From Bacillus sp. 03113 (GTDB taxonomy: Bacteria > Bacillota > Bacilli > Bacillales > Cytobacillaceae), in assembly GCF_006546985.1 (NCBI RefSeq), contig NZ_VATK01000020.1, positions 1-64,000 of the forward strand: 64,000 nt of DNA, read 5' to 3'. This document shows, in pieces, positions 43,018 to 52,624 of the stretch. Position 1 is the first letter of the stretch. Every line of letters starts with the position of its first letter. The position numbers and the translations under genes were made by a program. Below the pieces are notes generated by a model. That model was not told the DNA's origin. It did not search any database and worked only from the letters and a program-made list of their open reading frames with translations.

Positions 43018-44223
43018 TTAACGGCTTATTCGCACAGGTAAATTTTTCACGCCAAAAACAAATGGACTCAGAATAGGATCAAGTTGCGTAATTTCTCCTC
43101 TTTCTAGCTTAGAAGAGGATGTCAATAGTTTAGAAAGGGAGATTTTTGCCTCTAGTCTAGCTAAAGGAGCCCCTAAGCAGAAATGGATGCCAAAACCGAA
43201 GCTTAAATGTGGATTTGGATGTCGCTCCAGTATAAAACGATCAGGCTCAACAAACTTTTGTTCATCCCGATTTGCCGACGCGATCCAGTTAACTACTTGA
43301 GACCCTTTAGGAATCATATGCCCATTAATTTCTACATCTTCAGTCGCAATACGACCAATTGATTGGATTGGGGGATAGAAACGAAGTGTTTCTTCTACTA
43401 AATTAGGAACTAAAGAAAGATTAGTTCGCACTTTTTCTTGTATATCCATATCCTCTATCATGTAACGAACAGCATTTGCTATCAGATTCGTTGTTGTTTC
43501 GTTGCCTGCGACTAATAGTAAAATACAAAAGCTTAGCAGCTCTTCTTCTGTTAGTTTTTCTCCATCAATATCTGCAGCCAATAATAAAGTGATTAAATCC
43601 TCTTCCGTGTTATTTTGTTGCTTTTGAATAATAATCTCTTTAAAATATCCCCTCAGAAACTGTGCTCCTTCCTGTCTCTTTTTCATCACAACTTTCAATT
43701 CTTCATCTGATTCATTTTTCGCTCCTGTAATAAACATATCAGAATAGGTTTTAAAAATTCCCCTATCTTTTGTAGGAACTCCTAACAATTCAGCGATAAC
43801 AATAACAGGTAGAGGGCCGGCAAAATCATAAATAAAATCCACTGTTTCCTTCCCTTTTACTTGATCTAAAAGAAAGACTGCGATGTCTTCAATACGTTCA
43901 GTAAGCTTATTAACAGCTTTAGGAGTAAAAGCTTTGTCAATAAGCTTTCTCATTTTTGTATGTTTTGGCGGGTCCATGGTTAATATACTTTCTTTAATGT
44001 CTCCAATATCACGTTTAGATGAAAACAACTTTGGATTCTTTAAGATATAATGCACATCTTCATATCTAAATACATCCCAACACTTTCGAGTTTGATCATA
44101 TCTTACCGGCGTTGTTTTACGAAGCGTGTTATAGATAGAAAAAGGAAGCAGCCGATCTTGAGTAGGCTGAAGCTCTTTCATAGGAAACAGGAGTGCATAT
44201 CGATCTGTTTTAGATGTTGTCAT
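43018..44223 (-). CDS. Cytochrome P450 (CYP109-like)
   Basis: 401 aa from ATG 44223, chosen because AAGGAGAG lies 8 nt upstream; an extension to 44271 is unsupported. I-helix AGNETT at 239-244, K-helix E278xxR281 (EETLRF), PPIQSIGRI, and haem loop FGFGIHFCLGAPLARLE with Cys349. Soluble bacterial P450 needing a separate redox partner, none nearby. Substrate unknown; CYP109-type enzymes take fatty acids, steroids or terpenes. Confidence 0.9.
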   Translation of the reverse strand: MTTSKTDRYALLFPMKELQPTQDRLLPFSIYNTLRKTTPVRYDQTRKCWDVFRYEDVHYILKNPKLFSSKRDIGDIKESILTMDPPKHTKMRKLIDKAFTPKAVNKLTERIEDIAVFLLDQVKGKETVDFIYDFAGPLPVIVIAELLGVPTKDRGIFKTYSDMFITGAKNESDEELKVVMKKRQEGAQFLRGYFKEIIIQKQQNNTEEDLITLLLAADIDGEKLTEEELLSFCILLLVAGNETTTNLIANAVRYMIEDMDIQEKVRTNLSLVPNLVEETLRFYPPIQSIGRIATEDVEINGHMIPKGSQVVNWIASANRDEQKFVEPDRFILERHPNPHLSFGFGIHFCLGAPLARLEAKISLSKLLTSSSKLERGEITQLDPILSPFVFGVKNLPVRISR

Positions 44224-44456
44224 AAGTTTATCTCTCCTTTTTTCAATAAAATAGTTAGAAAGACTTTTCATGAAACTCTACACTAGGGCAACGGTCATTT
44301 TAATCCACATACCAGACTGTAGAATTACAGATGTGCGGCATTTAAGAATTCACCTAAATACTCTTCTTAAATATTAAGTTTTTAGATTCCTCTGCTGAAA
44401 TTATTAGGTGTTAGACAATGGTTCTGACTTTTAACTCTGCATTTGATTGCCACAGG

Positions 44457-44493
44457 TGCAAGTATACACTTGCATTCTTGCAAAGTCTGTCAA
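44457..44493 (-). promoter_or_regulatory. Candidate operator/promoter upstream of the P450 gene
   Basis: TGCAAGTATACACTTGCA (44457-44474) is an 18-bp near-palindrome. On the minus strand TTGACA (44493-44488) precedes it, with TGTATA at 19 nt or TATACT at 21 nt. The long spacer suggests an activated or repressed promoter. It is 234 nt from the P450 start. Confidence 0.4.
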
Positions 44494-44542
44494 AATTTAG
44501 AGCGTTTTTTGGAGATTTTTAGGATAAAAAGGTTTGCTATAT

Positions 44543-44589
44543 TGAAAAAAGCTCAAACATCCTATTTTAGATGAATTGAGCTTTTTTCA
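44543..44589. terminator. Bidirectional terminator
   Basis: AAAAAAGCTCAA and TTGAGCTTTTTT pair across a 20-nt loop, between the P450 promoter and the YitT-type gene. Confidence 0.8.
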
Positions 44590-44763
44590 TATTATGAAAA
44601 GAGAGTCTTTTTTCCTTAATCTGAGCATGCATACCTTCTCTCGTAGATCATAAATGACAGGAACAGATCTAAACAACAAATAAGCAGCAACTTCTATACC
44701 ACAAAATTCTAAAATGCCTAATGCACTTAAAAAGATATGCATCAGGCGTTTCAAATTGTTATT

Positions 44764-45609
44764 CTATGAAGGGCTATGACCCAATTGTTTGTGGACTTCG
44801 GTTGCTTCATGTACGGTGATGAATGCCTTCTCATCGATTCGATTAATGTATTTTTTAAGCTTAACAAATTCTTGGCGATTTACAACGATATGAATCACTT
44901 CTTTGTTCTCATTGGTGTAAGCTCCTTTTGCGGAATACACAGTGGCGCCAATTCCTAATTCGTTCGTGATAAACGTCTTAATTTGATCACAGTGCTGACT
45001 AACAATAACCGCTTCTTTTCTGATATTGAATTGCTTTGTAAAATAGTCAATAAGCGCACTACGAAAAACAATTCCAAAAATCGCATAAAGGCTATTATCT
45101 AAACCAAAGGCAACTATGGATAAAATAGCAATAGAAAAATCGAACATAAGGACTGATTTCCCTATATCGATCGAAAAATATTTATTCACGATCATTCCTA
45201 GCAAATCCATCCCGCCGGTTGAAGCATTCTGTTTCAATACAATCACGAGGCCAAATGATGCAATGATGGTACCTACAACAAGCTGAATGAATTTATCATG
45301 GGAAATGGGACCGGAAAGTGGAAATAAATTTTCCATTGCCCAAACCATAATGGATGAAGCAAAGCTTGCGTAAATGGTTTTGACCCCGAATTCAAACCCA
45401 AGAAAAAAGAATCCTATCACAAAGAGTATGACATTTAAAATAAGCATTAAAAGACCTATAGGCAGGTTTGGAAAAAATGAATGCAAAACAATGGTTAAAC
45501 CTCCTAAACCACCTGCCGCAAACTCATTCGGTGCAAGAAAAACATAGATATTAAAGGATACAAAAAAGATACCAATATTAAAAACTATGAATCTTAAAAT
45601 TTTATCCAT
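44764..45609 (-). CDS. YitT family membrane protein
   Basis: About 281 aa with five TM helices in the first 190 residues and a C-terminal cytoplasmic DUF2179 domain (VIVSQHCDQIKTFITNEL...YTNENKEVIHIVVNRQEF). The ATG 45609 was preferred; ATG 45624 is in frame but only a base from GAGGA. The frame overlaps the ansA end region, so it is likely co-transcribed with ansA. Function of the family is unknown. Confidence 0.82.
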   Translation of the reverse strand: MDKILRFIVFNIGIFFVSFNIYVFLAPNEFAAGGLGGLTIVLHSFFPNLPIGLLMLILNVILFVIGFFFLGFEFGVKTIYASFASSIMVWAMENLFPLSGPISHDKFIQLVVGTIIASFGLVIVLKQNASTGGMDLLGMIVNKYFSIDIGKSVLMFDFSIAILSIVAFGLDNSLYAIFGIVFRSALIDYFTKQFNIRKEAVIVSQHCDQIKTFITNELGIGATVYSAKGAYTNENKEVIHIVVNRQEFVKLKKYINRIDEKAFITVHEATEVHKQLGHSPS

Positions 45610-45611
45610 TA

Positions 45612-46616
45612 TTAAATATCCCATTCCTCTGACAAATCGTAACAGATAGGCGTTTCAACAATCTGTTTTACATCTTTAAGCTGATTCACTTGCCCTAATG
45701 CCCACATTAGTTTTGGGATGATCGCCTCCGTGTTCATATCTCCAGATACAATGATTGAATAATTCGCAACTTTACGTCCCACTTCATATAAATAAATATC
45801 TTGACCTTCTTCAAGACATTGTGTGGATATTAATACAGCGATCCCAGCTTCCGTTAATTCCTTAATTTTAGGAAGAAGATTTCGTCCTTCGAAAGGCACT
45901 CCACCATTTCCGAAGCTTTCAATGACGACCCCTTTATAATTCATTTTAATATAATCAAAAATTTCAGGCTTTACACCTGGATACAGCTTTAACAAAAAGA
46001 CATCTGCACATAAGTTTGTATTCAACTGAAAGCGTTTATCTGTCTTTTCCGGCTTCCAATAATATTCAACGGATTCTTTATTTACAGTAGCTACATAAGG
46101 ATAATTGATGCTTTCAAATGCATCATAGCTTTTTGTTCTCATTTTCACAGCACGAGTACCAATGATAACGCGGCCATCAAAAACAACAAAGACACCGGCA
46201 ATATCCTCCTGGGCAAATCGAAGGGCGTCCTTTATGTTCTTTTTTGCATCAGTCTTTTTAAAGCTTATTGGAATCTGTGAACCTGTTAAAATAACAGGTT
46301 TTTCTAAGTTTTGCAGCATAAAGGATAGGGCAGATGATGTATAGCCTAGTGTATCTGTGCCATGTGTAACGATGAAGCTATCATAATCATCATAATGTTC
46401 AGCGATGGCTTCCGCTATTTCAATCCAATTTTCAGGCTGCATATTCGTGCTATCTCTGTTCATTAAAATTTTACACGTGACATCAACTAGTGAGTCATCA
46501 TAATCATGGTCAAAATGCTGAAGTAATTCGTTAGCCGTTAATCCAGGAACAAGACCATCCTCACTAGTCACTGAAGCAATGGTTCCGCCTGTTGCAAGTA
46601 ATAGAATTTTTTTCAT
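45612..46616 (-). CDS. ansA: Type I L-asparaginase AnsA
   Basis: The 334-aa protein has the two threonine motifs of asparaginase: ATGGTIAS with Thr12 near the N-terminus and [10 protein letters not shown] near 87-96. The third region is GAGGVPFEG-like ([16 protein letters not shown]). Cytosolic enzyme hydrolysing asparagine to aspartate and ammonia. Divergent from ansR with a duplicated operator in between. Length fits Bacillus AnsA. Confidence 0.9.
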   Translation of the reverse strand: MKKILLLATGGTIASVTSEDGLVPGLTANELLQHFDHDYDDSLVDVTCKILMNRDSTNMQPENWIEIAEAIAEHYDDYDSFIVTHGTDTLGYTSSALSFMLQNLEKPVILTGSQIPISFKKTDAKKNIKDALRFAQEDIAGVFVVFDGRVIIGTRAVKMRTKSYDAFESINYPYVATVNKESVEYYWKPEKTDKRFQLNTNLCADVFLLKLYPGVKPEIFDYIKMNYKGVVIESFGNGGVPFEGRNLLPKIKELTEAGIAVLISTQCLEEGQDIYLYEVGRKVANYSIIVSGDMNTEAIIPKLMWALGQVNQLKDVKQIVETPICYDLSEEWDI

Positions 46617-46653
46617 GCCTTACCTCTTCCTTGTTGAATATATATCTTAAATG

Positions 46654-46734
46654 TTCGCGTATTGTGTTCTTATGGAGTACATTATACGACTATTAAGGGC
46701 GAAAAATCAATAAAAGTACGCGAATTGAACACAA
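46654..46734. promoter_or_regulatory. AnsR operator pair and ansA/ansR promoters
   Basis: Left site TTCGCGTA-TTGTGTTC (46654-46669) and right site TACGCGAA-tt-GAACACAA (46717-46734): both 8-bp words are exact reverse complements. ansA promoter on the minus strand: TTGATT-18-TATAAT. The left site lies just after its start point, the right one just before the ansR promoter (TTTTGA-17-TATAAT). Confidence 0.75.
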
Positions 46735-46791
46735 AAATCTTTTGAATAAAAAAGAGACATGGTATAATGTAGAAAGCGGAGGGAGAAAAAC

Positions 46792-47121
46792 GTGCTAAAA
46801 CAATTGGAACACTTAAGAAAAAAGAATAATTGGTCCCAGCAAGATGCAGCTGACCGTTTAGGGATCGCGAAAAGCACCTATGCAGGGTATGAATCGGGAT
46901 ATCGTCGCCCCCCTTTACAAGCGCTTATTCAAATTGCGGATCTATTTGATGTATCAATCGATTATTTATTAGGACGCGAGATTCACAGTAAAGTTGAAGT
47001 CATCGAAATGCTTCACCATGAAAAACCATGTCTTTTCATTGATAACGTCCCATTGGATTTGGAAGAATTGAGTGAGTTCATCGCCTTTATTAGAGTAAAA
47101 CGGGGGATAAGAACAGAGTAA
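46792..47121 (+). CDS. ansR: AnsR-like XRE family regulator
   Basis: The 109-aa protein has an XRE helix-turn-helix (about 5-60) with GIAKSTYAGYESGYRRP, which is the same stretch I recall in Bacillus subtilis AnsR, and the closing FIAFIRVKR. AnsR represses ansAB and is relieved by asparagine. GCGGAGGGAG site before GTG. Divergent from ansA, so orthology is well supported. Confidence 0.85.
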   Translation: MLKQLEHLRKKNNWSQQDAADRLGIAKSTYAGYESGYRRPPLQALIQIADLFDVSIDYLLGREIHSKVEVIEMLHHEKPCLFIDNVPLDLEELSEFIAFIRVKRGIRTE

Positions 47122-47411
47122 ATCAAGATTTGATTTATTTTGTTGTAGAATTGTAGATTGAAAAATATGAGTTTATTTATAAAAAAATAGCTAGATCGTT
47201 TGTTCATTCACCATTGGATCCTGTTTAGCTTGATTCAGTGAATAGACCCCTGTCCTAAAGGAATAAAAACGGTGAATGACCAATGAGTGGATGGGGGCAA
47301 ATTATTTCCTAGATGCGACAGGCTATAACTCAATTGCAATCCCGTATCTTTTCCCTTTTTGATACTGATTTATGACTCGTTTTTCGTATACTTCTATGGT
47401 CGAATAGAGGA

Positions 47412-48437
47412 TCAAAAATAATTTTCTACTGCTTTGATCACATTAAAGGAACCCGAACTTTTATTTGAAGGTACAACAAGCTTAATGCCCAGATTAGGAT
47501 ACACGGATGAATGAAAACTGACGCCAGGATCATATCCCATCACATGGTATTTGAAAATGGTATTTTGTCTTTTGTTTATCCATAATCCATAACCGTAATA
47601 CACTTCACCCTTAACGAATATATGCGGATTTAAAAGAGCATTGGTATATTCTTCACTTAACAGCTCATAGTTTAATAATCTTTCCCACAATTTCATCATA
47701 TCCAGTGCAGTAATGAATGCTCCACCATCCGCACCACCTTTAACAGGTATGGAGTATACATTTGTTCTCCAGGTCCCATCTTCTTGATTATCTATATACC
47801 CATAGGCCGTATTTTTCGGAAGGTGATCTATAGCAAAATATCCTGAATCTCTCATACCGCATCGAGTAAATACTTCTGACTCAATATAATCTGTAAAACG
47901 AAGCCCTGTTTGCTGTTCGATGACTAATCCTAAAATAATATAACCCGCATTATTATAATGAAACTTTTCCCCTGGTTTAAACATCATTTCTTTATTTTGA
48001 AACATCGGCAAGAAGTCTGTTAAACTCTTTAAAAGATACATAGGTTGTTCCTTCCAAAGATCTTCAAAATCATCCATCATTTCTTCATCAAAATAGTCAG
48101 GTACCCCAGAGCTATGGGTCAAAAGGTGATGGATGGTGATGCTTTCATCGAAGTTTGGAAAATCAATATCCAAACAATCTTTCAGTCGAGTATAAAAAGA
48201 GAGAGTCCCTTTTTCAACCAACTGACAAATTCCTATAGCGGTGAACAGTTTGCTGCCAGACGCGATGCCAAACCGCGAATTCAACGTGTTTGACAATTCT
48301 TCAGCTCTGTTTGCATAACCGTACGCTGATTTAAAGACAACATCATTTCCACTCTTCATATACACGACTCCTGAGAAATCTATATTGTCAACAATGTCTG
48401 CTACTATCTTATCAATCTGAATATTACTTTTTTGCAT
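47412..48437 (-). CDS. Serine hydrolase, beta-lactamase (class C/PBP4*) family
   Basis: The 341-aa protein carries SxxK at Ser60-Lys63 (GIASGSKLF), a YNN motif in KFHYNNAGYII, and HLLTHSSGVPDYF near 105-117. No signal peptide is visible, so it may be cytosolic. Members of the family hydrolyse peptides, esters or beta-lactams. GGGGTGG precedes the ATG. Stand-alone. Confidence 0.83.
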   Translation of the reverse strand: MQKSNIQIDKIVADIVDNIDFSGVVYMKSGNDVVFKSAYGYANRAEELSNTLNSRFGIASGSKLFTAIGICQLVEKGTLSFYTRLKDCLDIDFPNFDESITIHHLLTHSSGVPDYFDEEMMDDFEDLWKEQPMYLLKSLTDFLPMFQNKEMMFKPGEKFHYNNAGYIILGLVIEQQTGLRFTDYIESEVFTRCGMRDSGYFAIDHLPKNTAYGYIDNQEDGTWRTNVYSIPVKGGADGGAFITALDMMKLWERLLNYELLSEEYTNALLNPHIFVKGEVYYGYGLWINKRQNTIFKYHVMGYDPGVSFHSSVYPNLGIKLVVPSNKSSGSFNVIKAVENYF

Positions 48438-48480
48438 GGTGCCACCCCATTTTATTGAAAATATTCGTATGCGTATAATT

Positions 48481-49125
48481 TTATTTCAGCGGTATTACTC
48501 TCCACGAATTTTCAATGATGAATTGTTCTCCTATCATTTCTTCGAGATCGAGTTCCGGCATTGCCTGGTTTTTTAAAGCAGGAAAGGTTAAATTTAGATA
48601 TTCTTGATGTGCTTCTTTACTTAACCACCCAGTGAATACAAAGAAACGGTTATCTGCTTTCAAGGAAGAACTAAATTCTCTACCGAGCATTTTTCCTGTC
48701 ATTTTCAAGCCTGGATTCCATACACTCCTTTGTATTTCTATAAAACGAGAAGTTCTTCCATCCTTTACATCACACAAGGCAGTCCTTATAAAATGACTTT
48801 CTTTCAAAACTGAAATGATATTATCCTCCACTTCAGGTATTTCAAATACCGTATTAAATAACTCTACATCAATTGCAGTATATGTATTAGATTGATCCAT
48901 ATTTAAAAAGATATCATCATGTACATAATCCATAAAATAATCATAGTCATCTTTACTCTGCCAAAATGACACTATACAAGCAGTAAACTGATTTTTTATG
49001 CTCCATCCGCCAACTTGCCCTAAAAATCCAGTAATTTGGTTCAAAGGTTGCCATTGTTCCTGATATTTCGAGAATGCGTCTGCTTGATTTTCTTTCACTT
49101 GACATGAAATCCTTTTAACGATCAT
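48481..49125 (-). CDS. DUF4937 domain protein (YdbC-like)
   Basis: The 214-aa protein has two stretches resembling an ABM-type ferredoxin fold: N-terminal VKRISCQVKENQADAFSKYQEQW with GFLGQVGGWS, and a second after residue 110 with RFIEIQRSVWNPGLKMTGKM. Resembles the Bacillus YdbC family. Function unknown. It is the first gene of a two-gene stretch with the serine hydrolase, 43 nt apart. Confidence 0.75.
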   Translation of the reverse strand: MIVKRISCQVKENQADAFSKYQEQWQPLNQITGFLGQVGGWSIKNQFTACIVSFWQSKDDYDYFMDYVHDDIFLNMDQSNTYTAIDVELFNTVFEIPEVEDNIISVLKESHFIRTALCDVKDGRTSRFIEIQRSVWNPGLKMTGKMLGREFSSSLKADNRFFVFTGWLSKEAHQEYLNLTFPALKNQAMPELDLEEMIGEQFIIENSWRVIPLK

Positions 49126-49286
49126 AATCTACTTCTTTCCTTTCATTTATTATAGCAGCCGGTTTGTTTTGTATTACTTATTTTAGTCTACATTTTACGT
49201 TACTTGTATCCATATTTTGTTGTTATTAAGCCTATCAAACGCAATAAAAAAAGCAAAAAACATCATTAATAACATTTAATAATATA

Positions 49287-49324
49287 TTGATCTACCACAG
49301 TCAATTGCTATTGTGATAGATCAA
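49287..49324. terminator. Stem-loop after leuA
   Basis: TTGATCTACCACA and TGTGATAGATCAA pair with one mismatch around a 12-nt loop, 29 nt after the leuA stop on the minus strand. T-rich tail is weak. Confidence 0.6.
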
Positions 49325-49352
49325 ATTAAATATAAGAAAAAAGCATGGAAAA

Positions 49353-50921
49353 TTATTCAACTGGGAGTAATTGATCAACGACAATACTGTTTATAGCATT
49401 GATATACGCTAATGCACTTGCTTTCATAATATCCGTCTCCGTTGCTTTGGCTATATACTTCTCTCCTCTATATTCCACTTGAATCTTCACTTTCCCTAAT
49501 GCTTCTTTACCTCTTGAAACACTACTAATATTGTATTCAATTAATTTAATATCTAATTCGCTAATTTCTGTGATGGCAGAATACAATGCATCAATCGGAC
49601 CAGAACCGACTGCACTGCTTTTCAAAATTTGATCGCCCCTTTTCATTTTCACGCTTGCAGACGGGAAATTAATATTACTAATCACTTGCAAGTCCATTAA
49701 TTCATAAAAATGATCACTATAATATGTCATATTTTCATTATGAACATCTTGTTTTGCATAATAATTCTCAACGATGACATATAAATCATGATTATATACT
49801 TCTTTTTTCGCATCTGCTAATTCTAAGAAAGCTTCAAATATCCCTTCAAATTGTGAGTTGGTTATTTGATGAAAACCTAATTTCTCAAGTGCATTTTTCA
49901 CTGCATGACGACCAGAACGTGCGGTTAAAACAAGTTCCATATCGTCTAAACCGACTTCAACAGGGCTAATGATTTCGTAAGCATCCCTTGATTTTAATAA
50001 TCCGTCTTGGTGTATTCCTGAAGAATGGGCAAAAGCATTTTCTCCTGTAATGGCTTTGTTTACTTGTACGTCTAGTCCCATTAAGCTGCTTACCAACCTA
50101 GATGTATTCATAATTTCCTTTGTTTTAATATTTGTGTGCACATTATATATGGATGAGCGCGTATTAATTGCCATCACAACCTCCTCTAAGGCAGCATTTC
50201 CTGCACGCTCACCAATGCCATTAATCGTACATTCAACTTTATCGGCACCATTTTTAATAGCAGCTAACGTATTGGCAGTTGCCATACCAAGATCATTGTG
50301 GCAATGGACACTTAACAGCACTTTATCATTCAAATTTTTTAAGCGATCATTTAATTTAAAAATTCGTTCACCAAACTCTTCTGGCTCAGCAAAGCCAACG
50401 GTATCCGGCACATTAATCATCGTCGCCCCTGCTTTTACTACAGCTTCAATCGTTGCCCATAAGTATTCAAACTCGGAACGCGATGCATCCTCTGTTGAAT
50501 ATTGAACATCCGGTAAAAGTGTTTTTGCATATTTTACAGCCTCAACACCAATATTTAAAATTTGACTTTTCGATTTTCCAAATTTCTTTTCCACATGAAT
50601 GTCTGAAGTGCCGAGAACGATATGGATTAATGGTTTTTCTGCATATTTCACACTGTTATAAACTGCATCAATATCCGATTTCACTGCCCTTGCTAATGCT
50701 GTGATCATCAAATCGCTTGTATTTCCAACTTTAGTAGCAATTTCTTTCACAGCATCAAAATCACCAGCTGAAGACGCGGGAAAACCAGCTTCGATAATAT
50801 CAACTTGTAGCTTCTTTAGCTGCTGAGCCACTTCTAGTTTTTCATACAGATTCAGCTTAGCCCCTGGAACTTGCTCTCCATCTCTTAAAGTCGTATCAAA
50901 CACCCAAATTTTTCTCGTCAT
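49353..50921 (-). CDS. leuA: 2-Isopropylmalate synthase LeuA
   Basis: 522 aa from ATG 50921 (AAAAGGAGTG upstream; an extension to 51011 lies in the T-box and is not real). HMGL-like catalytic domain: DTTLRDGEQVPGAKLN near 8-23, VHCHNDLGMATAN near 202-214 with the metal His pair, and a C-terminal LeuA dimer regulatory domain from about 360. It makes 2-isopropylmalate from 2-oxoisovalerate and acetyl-CoA. No leuBCD nearby. A leucine T-box controls it. Closely related citramalate or homocitrate synthases are possible but less likely. Confidence 0.9.
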   Translation of the reverse strand: MTRKIWVFDTTLRDGEQVPGAKLNLYEKLEVAQQLKKLQVDIIEAGFPASSAGDFDAVKEIATKVGNTSDLMITALARAVKSDIDAVYNSVKYAEKPLIHIVLGTSDIHVEKKFGKSKSQILNIGVEAVKYAKTLLPDVQYSTEDASRSEFEYLWATIEAVVKAGATMINVPDTVGFAEPEEFGERIFKLNDRLKNLNDKVLLSVHCHNDLGMATANTLAAIKNGADKVECTINGIGERAGNAALEEVVMAINTRSSIYNVHTNIKTKEIMNTSRLVSSLMGLDVQVNKAITGENAFAHSSGIHQDGLLKSRDAYEIISPVEVGLDDMELVLTARSGRHAVKNALEKLGFHQITNSQFEGIFEAFLELADAKKEVYNHDLYVIVENYYAKQDVHNENMTYYSDHFYELMDLQVISNINFPSASVKMKRGDQILKSSAVGSGPIDALYSAITEISELDIKLIEYNISSVSRGKEALGKVKIQVEYRGEKYIAKATETDIMKASALAYINAINSIVVDQLLPVE

Positions 50922-50949
50922 TTCAGAAACACTCCTTTTTTTCAAATTA

Positions 50950-51190
50950 ATGTATAAAAAAAGCCCCGTCTCTATAAAAACATAGAGACGAGGCATTGCT
51001 CGCGGTACCACTCTAATTGATTAATCCATACATCATTAACCCACTTATTTTCGGTGGCTATCACCACCTATCCTCATAACGGTAGAAACCGACATCCCCT
51101 ACTTATAACGTTCAGGGAGTAGCTCTTGGATGAGTTCAAAGGCAATAACTGCCGATTCACACCAACCATCGGCTCTCTGAAAAGATTATA
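50950..51190 (-). promoter_or_regulatory. Leucine T-box leader of leuA
   Basis: Minus strand: TATAAT (51190-51185), then Stem I with the specifier loop GAACTCA giving codon CUC (Leu), the T-box AGAGTGGTACCGCG (51014-51001), and the terminator CCTCGTCTCTATG...CATAGAGACGGGG-type hairpin with TTTTTTT. This is regulation by uncharged tRNA-Leu. The specifier agrees with the gene. Confidence 0.92.
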
Positions 51191-51386
51191 CACTCTTCTA
51201 CTATTTCCAATCTTTGCTTATTGTTATTTAATTACATGCAATATTACAACCATCCACTCGAGTTGTCAACTGAATTTGCAAGAAAATAATCGGTATTTTT
51301 GTTAAAGCATCGCACCTATTTAATCATAAACTTCATTTATATTTCCTTAAACCACTCCAAAACTCTACTCCTCGATACTATGATCC
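51191..51386. other. Spacer before the toxin-antitoxin genes
   Basis: Short A+T-rich stretch with no gene or signal that I can support. Confidence 0.4.
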
Positions 51387-51737
51387 TTACTTATCTGTAT
51401 TCAGTTCTTTTAATATCTGCTGGACATGTTGTTTTAACGTAGGAATTTTATTTTGGACCACATCCCAAACAATTCTATGATTAATAGAGAAATAACCATG
51501 GATCAACATATCTCTCATACCAGCCATCTTTCTCCATTCAATTTGAGAATTTGCTTGCCTAAATTCATCTGGAATGTTTTTCGTTGCTTCGCCTATAACT
51601 AAAATATTCTTAATCACGGCATCTAACACTAAATCATTATCTAGGAATTCGGCATAAGATAAACCTTTTGTATATTTCTCAACCTTTACTGCTGCAGTGA
51701 AAATATCCTCTAAAAAGACTTTAACTTCCCTCAGCAT
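51387..51737 (-). CDS. hepT: HepT-type toxin (DUF86, HEPN)
   Basis: 116 aa from ATG 51737 (AAGGAG site; a GTG at 51746 has none at a usable distance). The HEPN ribonuclease motif Rx4-HxY is RDMLIHGY at 75-82. Together with MntA it forms a type VII-style toxin-antitoxin in which MntA adds AMP to HepT tyrosine and so silences it. Overlaps the mntA stop by 17 nt. Complete, so probably functional. Confidence 0.85.
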   Translation of the reverse strand: MLREVKVFLEDIFTAAVKVEKYTKGLSYAEFLDNDLVLDAVIKNILVIGEATKNIPDEFRQANSQIEWRKMAGMRDMLIHGYFSINHRIVWDVVQNKIPTLKQHVQQILKELNTDK

Positions 51738-52026
51738 ACTTGGCACTCCTTAAAATACTTGGCTTTAGAACTGGTTTAATATCTTCCACGATGACTAAAT
51801 CTATCGGCTTTTGAAAGGAATCTTCAAGATTGAATTTCAAATCCATATAGTTATCGAACGTCATATTAGTATCTGTAAATTCGACTAATACATCAATATC
51901 ACTGGATTCTTTTTGTTCTCCCTTGCTATACGAACCGAAAAGTCCTATCCTTTTCACTCCGTATTTTTCTTTCCATGTATTCAGGTTTCTTGACATTTCA
52001 TTAAGGATTTCTTGCTGTGATAACAT
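51721..52026 (-). CDS. mntA: MntA-type minimal nucleotidyltransferase antitoxin
   Basis: 101 aa from ATG 52026 (GGCGGTGAT site). The nucleotidyltransferase motif GSX10DXD is intact: FGSYSKGEQKESSDIDVLVE with Asp43 and Asp45. It lies directly upstream of HepT and overlaps it, the usual antitoxin-first order. Confidence 0.87.
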   Translation of the reverse strand: MLSQQEILNEMSRNLNTWKEKYGVKRIGLFGSYSKGEQKESSDIDVLVEFTDTNMTFDNYMDLKFNLEDSFQKPIDLVIVEDIKPVLKPSILRSAKYAEGS

Positions 52027-52180
52027 TTTTATCACCGCCATTTTCTGAGTATTCGATACTCTCATTATAGCATTCCTCTTTTTAATTATTCGCTAAAAAA
52101 AGAAAAACCCTTGCTCTCAATAAGATTTCTATCATTTTATGGAAAATAAAAAATTACTTTTCAAGCTTCCGTTGGTAAGA

Positions 52181-52606
52181 TTAATAATCAATCTTCTTCA
52201 TTAAATATTTTGGAGACTCCGTATAACCTTGTCTAAAATAAAATCGATGTGCGTCTAGTCTTCTTGAATGGCAATGTACTTCAATCCTGTCACAGTTTCT
52301 TTTCGTTGCTAAGTCAGCACAATACTCTTCAATCTTACGGCCAATACCTTTACTTCTAATAGTTGTATCAACCGAAAAATAGCTTATCCTTGCAAAATCG
52401 CCTTCTAATGCTATTTGAGGAATGAAATGCAAAGAAATGAATGCTATAACTCTGCCATCGTCTTCATAAACGAGTAGTTCCTCGTCAGGATGGATAAGTA
52501 GTTTCTCTATCTTTCCTTTTATGAAGGATTCCGTATTTGGATAATCCAATTGATTTAGCAATTCAGAGATTACTTTCCAATCCTCTATCTTTGCGTTTCT
52601 GATCAT
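52181..52606 (-). CDS. GNAT acetyltransferase (141 aa)
   Basis: One GNAT domain: FARISYFSVDTTIRSKGIGR (acetyl-CoA loop RSKGIG), YCADLATKRNC, and HRFYFRQGYTESPKYLMKKI. It follows trmO by 18 nt, so it may be read with it. Substrate unknown. Confidence 0.83.
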   Translation of the reverse strand: MIRNAKIEDWKVISELLNQLDYPNTESFIKGKIEKLLIHPDEELLVYEDDGRVIAFISLHFIPQIALEGDFARISYFSVDTTIRSKGIGRKIEEYCADLATKRNCDRIEVHCHSRRLDAHRFYFRQGYTESPKYLMKKIDY

Positions 52607-52624
52607 TATGTAAGAGCTCCTTTT

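Larger units (their letters stand above)
44224..44763. other. Spacer with a palindrome and a terminator
   Basis: No gene. It holds a palindrome at 44457-44474 and a bidirectional terminator at 44543-44589. Confidence 0.5.

Noticed and set aside
47205-47290. CATTCACC and GGTGAATG inverted repeat between ansR and the serine hydrolase
   Set aside because: The outer words are in swapped order (CATTGG, CCAATG), so no consistent stem or operator can be drawn, and no gene promoter is placed there.
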